The notes under the pieces: generated by a model | Told to the model about the DNA's origin: nothing | Databases searched by the model: none | What the model saw: the letters and a program-made list of their open reading frames with translations, nothing else | Shown here: piece by piece, positions 1 through 8,204 of the stretch | How positions within the stretch are numbered: position 1 is the first letter of the stretch | Layout of the letters: each line of letters starts with the position of its first letter | Program-made: the position numbers and the translations under genes | Assembly (NCBI RefSeq): GCF_001436225.1 | Contig: NZ_AYYO01000044.1 | Coordinates: forward strand, 1-37,002 | Reading direction: 5' to 3' | DNA from: Lacticaseibacillus sharpeae JCM 1186 = DSM 20505 | GTDB lineage: Bacteria; Bacillota; Bacilli; Lactobacillales; Lactobacillaceae | DNA length: 37,002 bases

Positions 1-80
1 GCATTGATTTAGATGTTATTTTCAGAAGTGGCTAACTTGTACTTGAAATTTACCATTATTTTACAAGTGAGGATAAGCAT

Positions 81-1751
81 ATGGCAGCAGACACGGCAGT
101 ATCACCCGCATTTATTGCATCAATGCAGGCGAAGTATTCAGCAACGTATCAGGCAACGGCAGAGGAGCAAGCGCGCGGGTTTCGTCTGATTGCACTCAAT
201 TCTGCAGCGAATGATTTAAGTAATCCCATAATTGGGACAAAGGGTACGTACTTGTTCCGGTACGCGATGACTTTAATCCCGTTGATTAAACCCGAAACTG
301 ACAAAACAGCAATTATCATGATGATGAATCCTGGCAACGCGGGAAAGAAACCGGGGGAATCTACCGTGTCCTCGGATAAGGCGTTGACACATCTCTATTC
401 GGAGATTGGTAATGTCTATAAACGGATAATAATTATCAACACCATGCCGTTTTATCAGGCCAAGTCATCCAGGATTGGTGAGCAGATTAAAGAGCTCGAG
501 GACAGCTATGGCATTGACTCGGAGACCTGGCAAAGAGGAAATCTTGATACATTCAGTGCTTACCTTAAAGCACTGGCTGATGGTGGTGAAATTGATTATG
601 ATGTTCTGCTTGGAACAGGCGAACTGAAGCCATATAACCGCAGTATTTTCTATTCACTAATTAACTTGCTGCCAAATAAAATTATCAACGAAAATCTGTA
701 CGCTGTTCAGTTGCTGGGTGGTGGGGATGCTGCTTATCTAAGCAATCCGTACAACCGGTTTAGTGTTAGCCGCGAAAATTGGCAGCATGTGGATCTTGTT
801 CCAACGAAGATTAAGCAAGAACAAATCTATCATCTTAAAATTAGTGGTGCATCCGGTAACTCAACTAATACGCCGTCGGTTGAGACAAGTTCGACGATGC
901 CCGTGAAGGATACTCAAGATGAGGCAGAAGAGGACCCATGGCAAGCTGAACAGGATGAACAACTGCAACGATATGAGCAGGACATGAAAACGGCTGAAAA
1001 TGATGTGAACGCATATGTCCGTCAGATTGCTCAAACAGCAGTGCCAGCATTGCTTGCTAACATTAAAGAAGCTCAAGATGAATGGTTAAGCAATTACATC
1101 TATATGGATCCTGAAGATTTGGCAGATACTGGCACTGACGTTTTGCCAATTCCAAGAGATGTTGATGTGACTGTAGTGATAAACAAACCTTTTGAATACC
1201 ACGAAGATGGTAATATTGAAGGGTTTGAATGGCTTCGGTCGCCTGCCTTGGGCGGATACCCATCCGTTTATGGCTCATATCTGGCTAAATTACTGAATGA
1301 TCGTTACGGAATCTACTCCAATGAAAGTTTCAACAAGGAAACGTTTCATTCATTCTATGCGATGCAGGTTAACTTTGAATACGGTCAATCAATCTATGCA
1401 CCAACAAACGGGTCGTTTTATGGCCAGGAAAACATTCCAGCCGGAGCAAATGTCATCACAATAAATATGAAGGCATCCGTCTCAGCACTGTTGGATCCAG
1501 AAGCTGTCAGTCAGATCAGCGAGCAAGTAGGTCGTAAAATCGATGTTCTTCCTGCGGTTAAGGCAGGTGTGTTGGCTAGTGACGACTTCACACTTGTTGG
1601 GTACAAGGGTAAGAACAGTAAATACTATGCAGATCAAAAAAAACACGATAATCACGGTGTCGCGGTATTTACCACAGACGTGTTTGATAAATGGCGTAAG
1701 GGCAAGATTGAGACTAACGAGCAGAAGTGGCAAAGGGAACAGGGGAGATAG
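81..1751 (+). CDS. DUF1643-like N-terminal domain fused to an unknown C-terminal region
   Basis: 556 aa. The ATG follows GAGGA at 69-73 with 7 nt spacing. Residues about 55-240 resemble the DUF1643 fold: an LFRYAMTL strand, then AIIMMMNPGNAG (NPG at residues 83-85), a second hydrophobic strand RIIIINTMPF, a third strand YDVLLGTG, and a closing GGGDAAYLSNPYN segment. This matches the strand - NP[SG] - strand - strand - G..xHPLY pattern I know from DUF1643. Residues about 265-325 are an acidic, probably coiled linker. Residues about 330-556 form a separate region I do not recognise, with no membrane segment. The next gene starts 6 nt downstream and has the same core, so the two probably act together. 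DUF1643 has no settled biochemical role that I can state. The domain assignment is pattern-based and the function is unknown. Confidence 0.6.
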   Translation: MAADTAVSPAFIASMQAKYSATYQATAEEQARGFRLIALNSAANDLSNPIIGTKGTYLFRYAMTLIPLIKPETDKTAIIMMMNPGNAGKKPGESTVSSDKALTHLYSEIGNVYKRIIIINTMPFYQAKSSRIGEQIKELEDSYGIDSETWQRGNLDTFSAYLKALADGGEIDYDVLLGTGELKPYNRSIFYSLINLLPNKIINENLYAVQLLGGGDAAYLSNPYNRFSVSRENWQHVDLVPTKIKQEQIYHLKISGASGNSTNTPSVETSSTMPVKDTQDEAEEDPWQAEQDEQLQRYEQDMKTAENDVNAYVRQIAQTAVPALLANIKEAQDEWLSNYIYMDPEDLADTGTDVLPIPRDVDVTVVINKPFEYHEDGNIEGFEWLRSPALGGYPSVYGSYLAKLLNDRYGIYSNESFNKETFHSFYAMQVNFEYGQSIYAPTNGSFYGQENIPAGANVITINMKASVSALLDPEAVSQISEQVGRKIDVLPAVKAGVLASDDFTLVGYKGKNSKYYADQKKHDNHGVAVFTTDVFDKWRKGKIETNEQKWQREQGR

Positions 1752-1756
1752 TTATC

Positions 1757-2776
1757 ATGGATGAAATGATTGATATGATGCCTGTTTGGACATTAGGAGA
1801 TGGAGCATGGGTAGACTGGTCGGACTTCACAACAATGGATGTGCCCGTTAGCCGGCGGTGGAATTCGAATTTCAAAGTGCGGCAAACAATTGTTGACCGT
1901 GAAATTGGTATGAAACCATTAACCCGCATTACGAACACAAATGGAAGTGGTGTATACGCTGCGAACTATTTGCGTTATGCACTAGAAGTGGTGGATACAA
2001 CACAAAGTGGTTCGGATAGGCCACTTATCTTAATCATGAAAAATCCTAGCTTTGCGACAGTTTGTGAAGCCGATGATACTGCGGCACTGGCGCAACGTTT
2101 GCTGAGTATTAAGGGGCACCATCAGTATCGTTACAACCATTTAATCATATTAAATTTAAGCCCTGTAGTCTGCTCCCAGGCATTTAGATTGCATGGTGAT
2201 ATATCTGAAATTGATGCAAATCATGCTAAAAAAATTCAGATATTTGACGTAGATCACATTGAAAAAAGTGCGGCCAATCCGCGTAGTTCACTGGAGTTTA
2301 TCAAAGGCAATAGAAATATATTTGATCAAACTTTGAATCTTAATGCGGAGTTTATTAAATCTGTTTTCATGGAGTTGATTCATAAAAAAGTTATTTATGA
2401 CGTTATGATTGCTACGGGTTCTTTGGGAAAAATTGGAACGTCAATTAAAGTTAACGGAAAAAGTAAGTTCTTCTCGCTAGATGACGATGGAGTTAATAAA
2501 CTTGTTAATGAATATAGCCAAATCATGAACATGATTAGCGAAAATTTTGTTTTGAACAATGACCTGCAATCTTTAAGCAAAGCTGATCCCAACTTGCCAA
2601 GCTATAAGCTAATGGCTACGGAGGTAATGTCTAGCAAGGAAGGATTCGGTTACGCGAAACACACTTCTAGTATATTTGGTCGAGGATCAAAGGTTGATAG
2701 TAGCTGGTTACCGACATGTGTTACTTACTCTGGTGCAGTCGTTAGTGTTAATGACGGCGGACTTAGGCCAATTTAA
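1757..2776 (+). CDS. Second DUF1643-like protein
   Basis: 339 aa from ATG 1757. An in-frame GTG at 1727 lies inside the upstream gene, whereas 1757 has AGGGGAG (1741-1747) at good spacing, so I prefer 1757. The core repeats the neighbour's plan: YLRYALEV, then PLILIMKNPSFAT (NPS at residues 96-98) with an acidic EADDT stretch after it, a second strand HLIILNLSPV, a third strand YDVMIATGSLGK, and a late GFGYAKHTSSIF segment at the place where DUF1643 proteins have a G..xHPLY motif. It differs from the first protein in its N-terminal 65 residues and lacks the long C-terminal region. Base composition is visibly AT-richer than the housekeeping genes, which suggests transfer. It is very likely co-transcribed with the upstream gene. 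Function unknown; the fold is inferred from motif order only. Confidence 0.55.
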   Translation: MDEMIDMMPVWTLGDGAWVDWSDFTTMDVPVSRRWNSNFKVRQTIVDREIGMKPLTRITNTNGSGVYAANYLRYALEVVDTTQSGSDRPLILIMKNPSFATVCEADDTAALAQRLLSIKGHHQYRYNHLIILNLSPVVCSQAFRLHGDISEIDANHAKKIQIFDVDHIEKSAANPRSSLEFIKGNRNIFDQTLNLNAEFIKSVFMELIHKKVIYDVMIATGSLGKIGTSIKVNGKSKFFSLDDDGVNKLVNEYSQIMNMISENFVLNNDLQSLSKADPNLPSYKLMATEVMSSKEGFGYAKHTSSIFGRGSKVDSSWLPTCVTYSGAVVSVNDGGLRPI

Positions 2777-2830
2777 ATGAATACTGTCAATTACCAGTGA
2801 ATTTATTTGATTACAAAGGGAAGAATTTAA

Positions 2831-3661
2831 ATGGTATTTGCTTATCCAGAACCTCACAACAAAAAAGAAGCAGTGAAGCTTCTTGAATCACTTTCGCCCT
2901 CAACATTTAAGCGCGTCAAAGTTGCAACCAAAAATTACGTTTTGGGCAGACACAATAGTTCAAATATTCGAGTTGAGTTTGATAAGGCTAATCTTGATTC
3001 CAAAGGTCTAGCAAAGGCGGTTAGAATGGTTGCCGTTACTAATGACTTTTTCCGTACGCTTGATTATGAAATATCGTTGAATTTATATTGGGCTCAAAGC
3101 TACAGGAAGACATATGAAAAGTATGTAGATAAATGGTTCCTATCTGAGTTCAATCAAGGACAAATATATAGCGTGTCGTATCTGTACAAGTATGTTGAAA
3201 AAAATAGCCGTGCTGAGGTGCAACAGGATATATCAAATAAGCAGGCACGTAAAGATAAGCAAAAGGAAAAGTACAGGGAACAGCGCTATCGAGATAAAGA
3301 ACGTAAGCAAGTTGAACAGCAAAAACAAGCTACGGAATTTTATCATAGCATCCGGCATAGCTATATTCTTTTCTGGATTTTTATAATTATCGGATTCTTT
3401 ATTGCTGCAAATTTAAGGGTTAATTATCGGCCCGTGTTCAGCTCGAGTATACCAACCTTAATTACGCTTCTTCTAGTCATATTACTTTATAGGTTTGGAA
3501 AGGATAAATTAAAATTAGGAGGGAGAAGATACTTTCTATTCATCATTGTTTTAGCGGCATTTGATGTCCACCCTACTTGGGCAATTATCACAATTGTACT
3601 AATGTTAATTCCGCTGAACAATGGACTGATTTCTAAAATTTTTAGGCCTACAAATAAGTAA
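2831..3661 (+). CDS. Unknown membrane protein with soluble N-terminus and basic coiled segment
   Basis: 276 aa. The ATG follows AAGGGAAG (2816-2823). Residues 1-130 look soluble and unfamiliar. Residues about 132-172 are highly charged (many K, R, Q, E) and probably form a coiled coil. The last 100 residues hold about four hydrophobic segments: around ILFWIFIIIGFFIAA, LITLLLVILLY, FLFIIVLAAFDV and WAIITIVLMLIP. So the soluble part plus coil is followed by a compact C-terminal membrane domain. AT-rich like the preceding gene and 54 nt downstream of it, so probably the third gene of the same unit. I do not recognise a family. A membrane-attached partner of the DUF1643-like proteins is only a guess from position. 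Confidence 0.6.
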   Translation: MVFAYPEPHNKKEAVKLLESLSPSTFKRVKVATKNYVLGRHNSSNIRVEFDKANLDSKGLAKAVRMVAVTNDFFRTLDYEISLNLYWAQSYRKTYEKYVDKWFLSEFNQGQIYSVSYLYKYVEKNSRAEVQQDISNKQARKDKQKEKYREQRYRDKERKQVEQQKQATEFYHSIRHSYILFWIFIIIGFFIAANLRVNYRPVFSSSIPTLITLLLVILLYRFGKDKLKLGGRRYFLFIIVLAAFDVHPTWAIITIVLMLIPLNNGLISKIFRPTNK

Positions 3662-4020
3662 TAAATATGTGGGATTAGGATAACCCATTGACCATGAATG
3701 TGCGAAAATACAGTGTCATTGTTTGTATTAACATGATACTAATTCTGTAGTACGGGAATGTCCACCAAGTGCAAGACTGGTGGGCATTCTTTATGTATAT
3801 TTACTATCACCATTGAGGCGAGAAAATAGAATGTCACAACTTTATTTCAACATGCCAAAAATGAGTTCAATTTTCAGGAAAATGCAGTCTTTTCGGCATT
3901 TTGATAATAGCAAATCTATGACAACAAATATTATAGCGTTGTAAGACTAACATTATGTAGTAATATGCACTTGTAAGCGTTATTGAAGTCAAAAATAATA
4001 ATTAAGAATTGGAGAGAGCT
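3662..4020 (+). other. Intergenic stretch between the two halves of the accessory block
   Basis: Holds no convincing gene. It contains a terminator-like hairpin (3756-3789) and, 48 nt or so before the next gene, a possible promoter: TTGTAA at 3939-3944 and TAATAT at 3961-3966 with 16 nt spacing. AT-rich throughout. This suggests the block is two transcription units. Confidence 0.4.
3756..3795 (+). terminator. Terminator-like hairpin after the first accessory unit
   Basis: Arms GAATGTCCACCA (3756-3767) and TGGTGGGCATTC (3778-3789) pair over 12 bp with one G-T pair and a 10 nt loop. The following T run is weak (TTTATG), so termination may be partial. Confidence 0.55.
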
Positions 4021-5214
4021 ATGACAACAGATTTAGTACAAGCAATTGCAGATGCCATTCAGGCATTTGTAGTGGTCGCTTCAATTTGCGTGGCCGGCTG
4101 TAGGTACTTGTCAACACGTAAGAACCGGGCTCGGACGGCAATTATTCAGATGTTTAATTTGACCGACAGTTTTCCTAATCTAGTGGCCGAACAGATGCGG
4201 TATGACGCGATGCTTGCAGAGGAACGTGTGGAACTCGCTAAGCTTCGCGACTTGGAAGTGCCGGATGGTCCAGATATGCTTAACTGGGAGGCCATGATTC
4301 AGGAGACACAGAGTTTTCGGAATAATTTTATGGATGCCAGTCATGATTTGTGGGCGGCGCTTGATGACACCAGTTGGGGATGGGGCAAGTATCAAGATGA
4401 GACACGGAAAGTTTTAAATAATACCGCCAGCATTGAACAAGGCTTAAGTCGATTGTTGAATGCACTATCCGGTGAGGATCATAGTAATGTTCAGCAAGAG
4501 AAAGACACGCTTGCAAAACGACTGATTAATTTCAATAAGTCATTGGCGAAGTTAGGCGCTAAACGCAATATTATTATGGAAGATGAAGCTAATGCATATA
4601 TGCCAATGCTGTTTGAATATGTAAACCTGGGAAATAATATTACGGATATAATCAAAAAACAGCTGTCTGAGTCAGAGAAAGAGATTGATGCAGCCGCGAT
4701 AATTAGAGAAGAGCTGACTGATCCGGAATCACGATTGATGCAGTTGACGCGGCCCATCTCTTATCATCTTCCCCTGCTGAGTTCAAAGGATATTAGCGAC
4801 TTACAGAAGTTGGCGGATAAACATCAGCTGCAGTTTCTAAAGTTAAATTCGGATGCTAAATTTCTCAACAAATGGATTGATGATAGTGAGGTTTCGGAGG
4901 TGCGACGAGCTCAGTATGAAATTTATAATCGTCGACCAGTGAACTCACCGGATGCTGTATGGCTAGCTAAAGTGAAAAGGCAGGTGCTTGATGAAGCGAT
5001 ACGGCGTAAGACGTTACTCGGGAAGAAAAAAGTTTGTGCATTGCGTCGTGTTTTGACTACCAGTCCGAAATCTGGAAAGGTGCAGTTGGTTAAGGCGGAA
5101 TTTCACAGCAACATTGTTAGTGCAGAGCTAAACAAATTCCTTTGCGATCATCCTGGCGTAACTGTTGAAGATATCTTTCAAAAGCAATTCATTACTAATA
5201 AGGAGACCCTATGA
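4021..5214 (+). CDS. Unknown protein with one N-terminal membrane segment
   Basis: 397 aa from ATG 4021, preceded by GGAGAG at 4011-4016; a TTG at 4009 would overlap that site and is less likely. Residues about 6-29 are hydrophobic (AIQAFVVVASICVAG) followed by RKNR, the layout of a single N-terminal anchor with the rest in the cytoplasm. The remainder is mainly helical by eye, rich in E, K, L and N, with no catalytic motif I can name. Residues about 310-397 are more basic. It ends with ATGA, its stop overlapping the next start, so translation of the next gene is probably coupled. Function unknown. It could be a membrane-tethered sensor or effector of the accessory block, but nothing in the sequence proves that. 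Confidence 0.6.
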   Translation: MTTDLVQAIADAIQAFVVVASICVAGCRYLSTRKNRARTAIIQMFNLTDSFPNLVAEQMRYDAMLAEERVELAKLRDLEVPDGPDMLNWEAMIQETQSFRNNFMDASHDLWAALDDTSWGWGKYQDETRKVLNNTASIEQGLSRLLNALSGEDHSNVQQEKDTLAKRLINFNKSLAKLGAKRNIIMEDEANAYMPMLFEYVNLGNNITDIIKKQLSESEKEIDAAAIIREELTDPESRLMQLTRPISYHLPLLSSKDISDLQKLADKHQLQFLKLNSDAKFLNKWIDDSEVSEVRRAQYEIYNRRPVNSPDAVWLAKVKRQVLDEAIRRKTLLGKKKVCALRRVLTTSPKSGKVQLVKAEFHSNIVSAELNKFLCDHPGVTVEDIFQKQFITNKETL

Positions 5215-5882
5215 CAAAACTATACCGTGCATGGTTTCGTGCCAAGAAGAGTGGCAACTACATCGCTAGTTACCATATTGACAGCGTCGAGCAATTCGGG
5301 TTGCAGGAGACCGCTGATCCAGAGCAGGCAGTGTCGATTATAACTGATCGAACCGCACCATTTGAGGTGGAGGCCCGTCTTTTTCAAGCCTTTAGTCGCC
5401 ACCCGAATACAAACGGGATTCCGCTGGATTTATCGACTATCATTGATGCATTTCAGATTGTCCGGCGGTATTGTGACGTCGAAGTTCAGGAAGTGCCGGC
5501 CGGGACAGAAGAAGGCCGGGAGATAACGTATGTTGTCGGAGACGCGCGGGTCGACTTTGACCGGTTCGGCGCAGAACGACAGATTGCGCGCGATGATAAT
5601 CGGATTCTTGATATGGACGAGCCAGACTGGGCGAATCGGCGGTTCATGGTATTGAATGCGGGCCGTTTTGTTGACGGTCAGTCTGGTGCATTTTATCCAG
5701 GAATTACCGTTGCGGGACCAGATGAAGCAGTATTTTGGGCTCTACCTGATGCATTCATGGACTGGGCGGCAGTTGCTAATGAGCTGGATGCCTTCCCTTG
5801 TTCGGTACAATTTGCCGAGACGGAGGATGGTGAACCGTACGCGGCAATTCAGCCACACTTCAAGCCATTGGAGGACAAATAA
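5211..5882 (+). CDS. Unknown acidic soluble protein
   Basis: 223 aa. The ATG overlaps the stop of the upstream gene (ATGA at 5211-5214), and AAGGAGA lies just upstream within that gene. The protein is acidic and has no signal peptide or membrane segment. It opens with LYRAWFRAKKSGNYIASYHID, which looks like a beta-hairpin start, and contains a run of strand-like stretches such as ITYVVGDARVDFDRFG. I see no nucleotide-binding or nuclease motif. The codon use is GC-richer than the genes at 1757-3661, so this half of the block may have a different history. The following gene starts after its stop with no gap. Unrecognised; the coupling to its neighbours is the strongest clue to its role. Confidence 0.6.
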   Translation: MTKLYRAWFRAKKSGNYIASYHIDSVEQFGLQETADPEQAVSIITDRTAPFEVEARLFQAFSRHPNTNGIPLDLSTIIDAFQIVRRYCDVEVQEVPAGTEEGREITYVVGDARVDFDRFGAERQIARDDNRILDMDEPDWANRRFMVLNAGRFVDGQSGAFYPGITVAGPDEAVFWALPDAFMDWAAVANELDAFPCSVQFAETEDGEPYAAIQPHFKPLEDK

Positions 5883-6212
5883 ATGCGAAAAGTTGCCTTT
5901 GATACCTACGAAACTTTTTCTGACGCACCCGAGACACAGCTACCGGCCATATTCACAAATACGAGCATTGGTATCAAGCTGGATTCAGAATATGCGATTA
6001 AGTTTCTCACCGATGTTGAGCAGGACGAGGATGGAACAATTAACCTTTCTTGGAGTGATAACCCTGCAGATGGAATGGCGCTCTTTTCCAAAAAGAAGGT
6101 AGGGCAGTACGCTGGCCTCTTGCAAAGTTACGCAATCAGTAGGGGAATGAGTCCGAAAAAGGCAGCCAAAGCCATTTACTTGGTGCCCCGGAAAACTGGG
6201 TATCGCTCGTAA
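5883..6212 (+). CDS. Small unknown protein
   Basis: 109 aa, starting immediately after the previous stop codon (TAAATG), which points to translational coupling. No membrane segment or signal peptide. The C-terminal part is basic (KKKVGQYAGLLQSYAISRG, then KKAAKAIYLVPRK) and looks helical; it might bind nucleic acid or a partner, but there is no named motif. Its start is supported by context rather than by a strong ribosome binding site: GGAGGACAAATAA lies just ahead inside the previous gene. A UDG-like gene follows 23 nt downstream on the same strand. Family not recognised. Confidence 0.55.
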   Translation: MRKVAFDTYETFSDAPETQLPAIFTNTSIGIKLDSEYAIKFLTDVEQDEDGTINLSWSDNPADGMALFSKKKVGQYAGLLQSYAISRGMSPKKAAKAIYLVPRKTGYRS

Positions 6213-6235
6213 GGTTTGGGTAAGGGGGACTATTA

Positions 6236-6856
6236 ATGCCTAGTTTTACAGATAAATTTTCTAATGAAGACTCATTCGCATACTGGCCAGTGCCGACAGA
6301 AGCAGATTTGAGCACGCAGACGGCGCGTAACATCGCTTTTAAGGAGGCATATCAACCGGATTTGCCAGCAGCTGTTCGCGCCGAGTTTGCAAACCTGACG
6401 GATGCCGAGTGGCAAGCCAGGATGGCGGCAGTTAAGTATGTGCTTGTTGGTCTTAATCCTGGCAACATGGGTACTGCCGGCAACTTTAGCAATTTCCACG
6501 GGAACCCAATTAGCAAGGACTACAATTTGGGCGCGGTTCTTTATGGCACAGAGGTCTGGGGCGCCTTCATGACTGATCTGTCGCAGACTGTGGAGAGCGA
6601 CTCCAGTGATGTGCGCATCACCGAGGCGGACGTCAAGGCGCTGTACCAGCATCTTGACAACCTGGGCATTCCAAAGACTGCGAAAGTGATTGCTATGCAC
6701 AGCAAGGTCCGAAGTGCGCTGGGGAAGAAAGCGGCGCAGGCTATACGGTCGTTCGATGCTGATGCGCAATTCATCTATCATTACTCCTACAAGATGCATT
6801 CAGCGGAGGAATATTCGCAGAAGAGCCGGGATTTACTTGAAGCACTGGCGAAATAA
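6236..6856 (+). CDS. Uracil-DNA-glycosylase-superfamily-like protein (MUG/TDG-type motif)
   Basis: 206 aa. The ATG follows AAGGGGGA. The motif KYVLVGLNPGNMG (NPG at residues 74-76) is close to motif I of mismatch-specific uracil glycosylases (GINPG), with Asn where those enzymes have Asn. A second core strand is GAFMTDLSQ, a third AKVIAMHSKVRSALGKKA, and a late HYSYKMHS (residues 182-189) lies where UDG-fold proteins carry their second active-site motif. Length fits the superfamily. The protein shares this strand order with the two DUF1643-like proteins at the start of the block. A canonical ung is encoded at 20322, so this would be a second, divergent UDG-like protein. Base excision or nucleotide binding are both possible. 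Activity is unproven. Confidence 0.55.
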   Translation: MPSFTDKFSNEDSFAYWPVPTEADLSTQTARNIAFKEAYQPDLPAAVRAEFANLTDAEWQARMAAVKYVLVGLNPGNMGTAGNFSNFHGNPISKDYNLGAVLYGTEVWGAFMTDLSQTVESDSSDVRITEADVKALYQHLDNLGIPKTAKVIAMHSKVRSALGKKAAQAIRSFDADAQFIYHYSYKMHSAEEYSQKSRDLLEALAK

Positions 6857-6875
6857 TATAATCCCTGAGTTAGCG

Positions 6876-6918
6876 ACACCGCTGCCGGATATGTTCGGCG
6901 GCGGTGTTGTTTGTTTGA
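6876..6918 (+). terminator. Rho-independent terminator of the accessory block
   Basis: Arms ACACCGCTGCCG (6876-6887) and CGGCGGCGGTGT (6896-6907) form a 12 bp stem with one G-T pair and an 8 nt loop, followed by a T-rich tail. Confidence 0.75.
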
Positions 6919-7277
6919 CTGTAGATTGATTTAAGGGCAGTGGTACGTTTAATAAAAATGGTTTAACACAATACAATGCGGCTCCATTATGCAGCGTGTA
7001 TTCGGAAGTTCGTTATTTTATCTTCATGCAAAAAACAAAGACCATTTTCTACATTCTAGAGCACAAATTATGTAATCATGTTGTAATCTGAAAATCGGCC
7101 AAGCTGGCGTGAAAATTTGACATCGAGAAACCGTGCTTTTAGGCGTTTTCCAAGTTGATCAAGTCGTGAAAACGGTTTGCAAATGATTTTCGAGCATTTG
7201 GTGTTGCATTTACGCAAGTTTTGCGGGTTGCTCAAGTAGCGCAAAAAAGGACCGAATGTTATTTCACGTTTTAGTTA

Positions 7278-7306
7278 TTGTAAAGGTGGGCAATCTAGCA
7301 TACACT
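7278..7306 (+). promoter_or_regulatory. Probable promoter of the priming glycosyltransferase
   Basis: TTGTAA at 7278-7283 and TACACT at 7301-7306 are separated by 17 nt. This predicts a start near 7313 and a 5' leader of about 90 nt before the ATG at 7405. Confidence 0.45.
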
Positions 7307-7404
7307 AATGTTAACAAAAACGTACGAAATTTAAGAAATACTTGGGAGTCTTTCGTTGTTTACGGGGTGTGGACAACGGAAAGAGTTAGTTTAGGGGATT
7401 AGGT

Positions 7405-8079
7405 ATGATGGACCAAAATATTAATTTACACGTTAAGGCTCGGCGTCCAAGGGCACACGCCGAGAATTTGTCGTCAGTATATCTGGTCGGCAAGCGGATT
7501 TTTGACATTCTTGCTAGTGCAGCTGGGCTTATCATTCTGGCGATTCCGTTCCTCATCATTGGCATCATCATCAAGCTGGACGATCCTAAGGGCGGTGTGT
7601 TCTACTCCCAGATTCGTTTGGGCAAGGACGGCAAGGAGTTCCGGATGTGGAAGTTCCGCTCGATGGTTTCTAATGCTGATCAGCTAGTCGACAAGTTGAT
7701 GGAGCAGAATGAAATCGAAGGGGCGATGTTCAAGATTAAGGACGATCCGCGTATCACGCGCATTGGTGCTTTTATCCGCAAGTACTCAATCGACGAGCTG
7801 CCACAGTTGTTCAACATCTTGAACGGGGACATGAGCTTGGTTGGCCCACGTCCGCCTTTGCCGCGTGAGGTTGCGGATTACACGGAGTACGACAAACAGC
7901 GTCTGGCGGTAATCCCTGGTGCCACCGGTTTGTGGCAAGTTTCCGGCCGTAGTGATGTTGGATTCGATGAAATGGTCGACCTCGATATCGAATACATCAA
8001 CACGGCATCTTGGTGGAATGACATAAAAATCCTGTTCCGGACCGTATACATTGTGATTCGGCCGAACGGGGCATACTAG
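7405..8079 (+). CDS. Undecaprenyl-phosphate sugar-1-phosphate transferase (priming glycosyltransferase)
   Basis: 224 aa. AGGGG at 7393-7397 serves ATG 7405 or the adjacent ATG 7408. Family: bacterial sugar transferase (WbaP/RfbP/EpsE type), which moves a hexose-1-phosphate from a UDP-sugar to undecaprenyl phosphate at the membrane and starts an exopolysaccharide or wall-polymer unit. One N-terminal membrane segment is seen (ILASAAGLIILAIPFLIIGIII). Family motifs follow: QIRLGKDGKEFRMWKFRSM, the catalytic-region stretch YSIDELPQLFNI, then GDMSLVGPRPPLP and GATGLWQVSGRS. Length is that of the minimal catalytic form without extra N-terminal membrane helices. It stands alone between its own promoter and a strong terminator, with no glycosyltransferases, wzx or wzy nearby. 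The sugar cannot be told from the sequence. Confidence 0.9.
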   Translation: MMDQNINLHVKARRPRAHAENLSSVYLVGKRIFDILASAAGLIILAIPFLIIGIIIKLDDPKGGVFYSQIRLGKDGKEFRMWKFRSMVSNADQLVDKLMEQNEIEGAMFKIKDDPRITRIGAFIRKYSIDELPQLFNILNGDMSLVGPRPPLPREVADYTEYDKQRLAVIPGATGLWQVSGRSDVGFDEMVDLDIEYINTASWWNDIKILFRTVYIVIRPNGAY

Positions 8080-8105
8080 AAATTGCAAACACATATTATG
8101 GAAAG

Positions 8106-8143
8106 CTTCCGTCACCCAACCGTGACGGAAGTTTTTTTATTTT
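8106..8143 (+). terminator. Strong terminator after the priming glycosyltransferase
   Basis: Perfect 10 bp stem, CTTCCGTCAC (8106-8115) with GTGACGGAAG (8122-8131), a 6 nt loop and a run of seven T followed by more T. Confidence 0.9.
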
Positions 8144-8204
8144 TCCTGAGCCACATTTGCCGCTTTTTGAAATCAATTTAGCTCTGTGATTCGAATTTAT
8201 CGTA

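Larger units (their letters stand above)
6857..7404 (+). other. Long intergenic region before the priming glycosyltransferase
   Basis: No gene seen. It begins with a terminator (6876-6915) and ends with a likely promoter (7278-7306) and a leader of about 90 nt. In between are small inverted repeats: AAACCGT and ACGGTTT around 7125-7195, and TTTTGCG with CGCAAAA around 7220-7250. Their role is unclear. The region marks the border between the accessory block and the following gene. Confidence 0.45.

Noticed and set aside
35-68. Inverted repeat ACTTGTA...TACAAGT before the first gene
   Set aside because: Only 7 bp with a 20 nt loop in AT-rich DNA; could be chance and the upstream context is outside the window.
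1-6900. Prophage or integrative element
   Set aside because: No integrase, capsid, portal, repressor or att-like repeat was seen; called an accessory block only.
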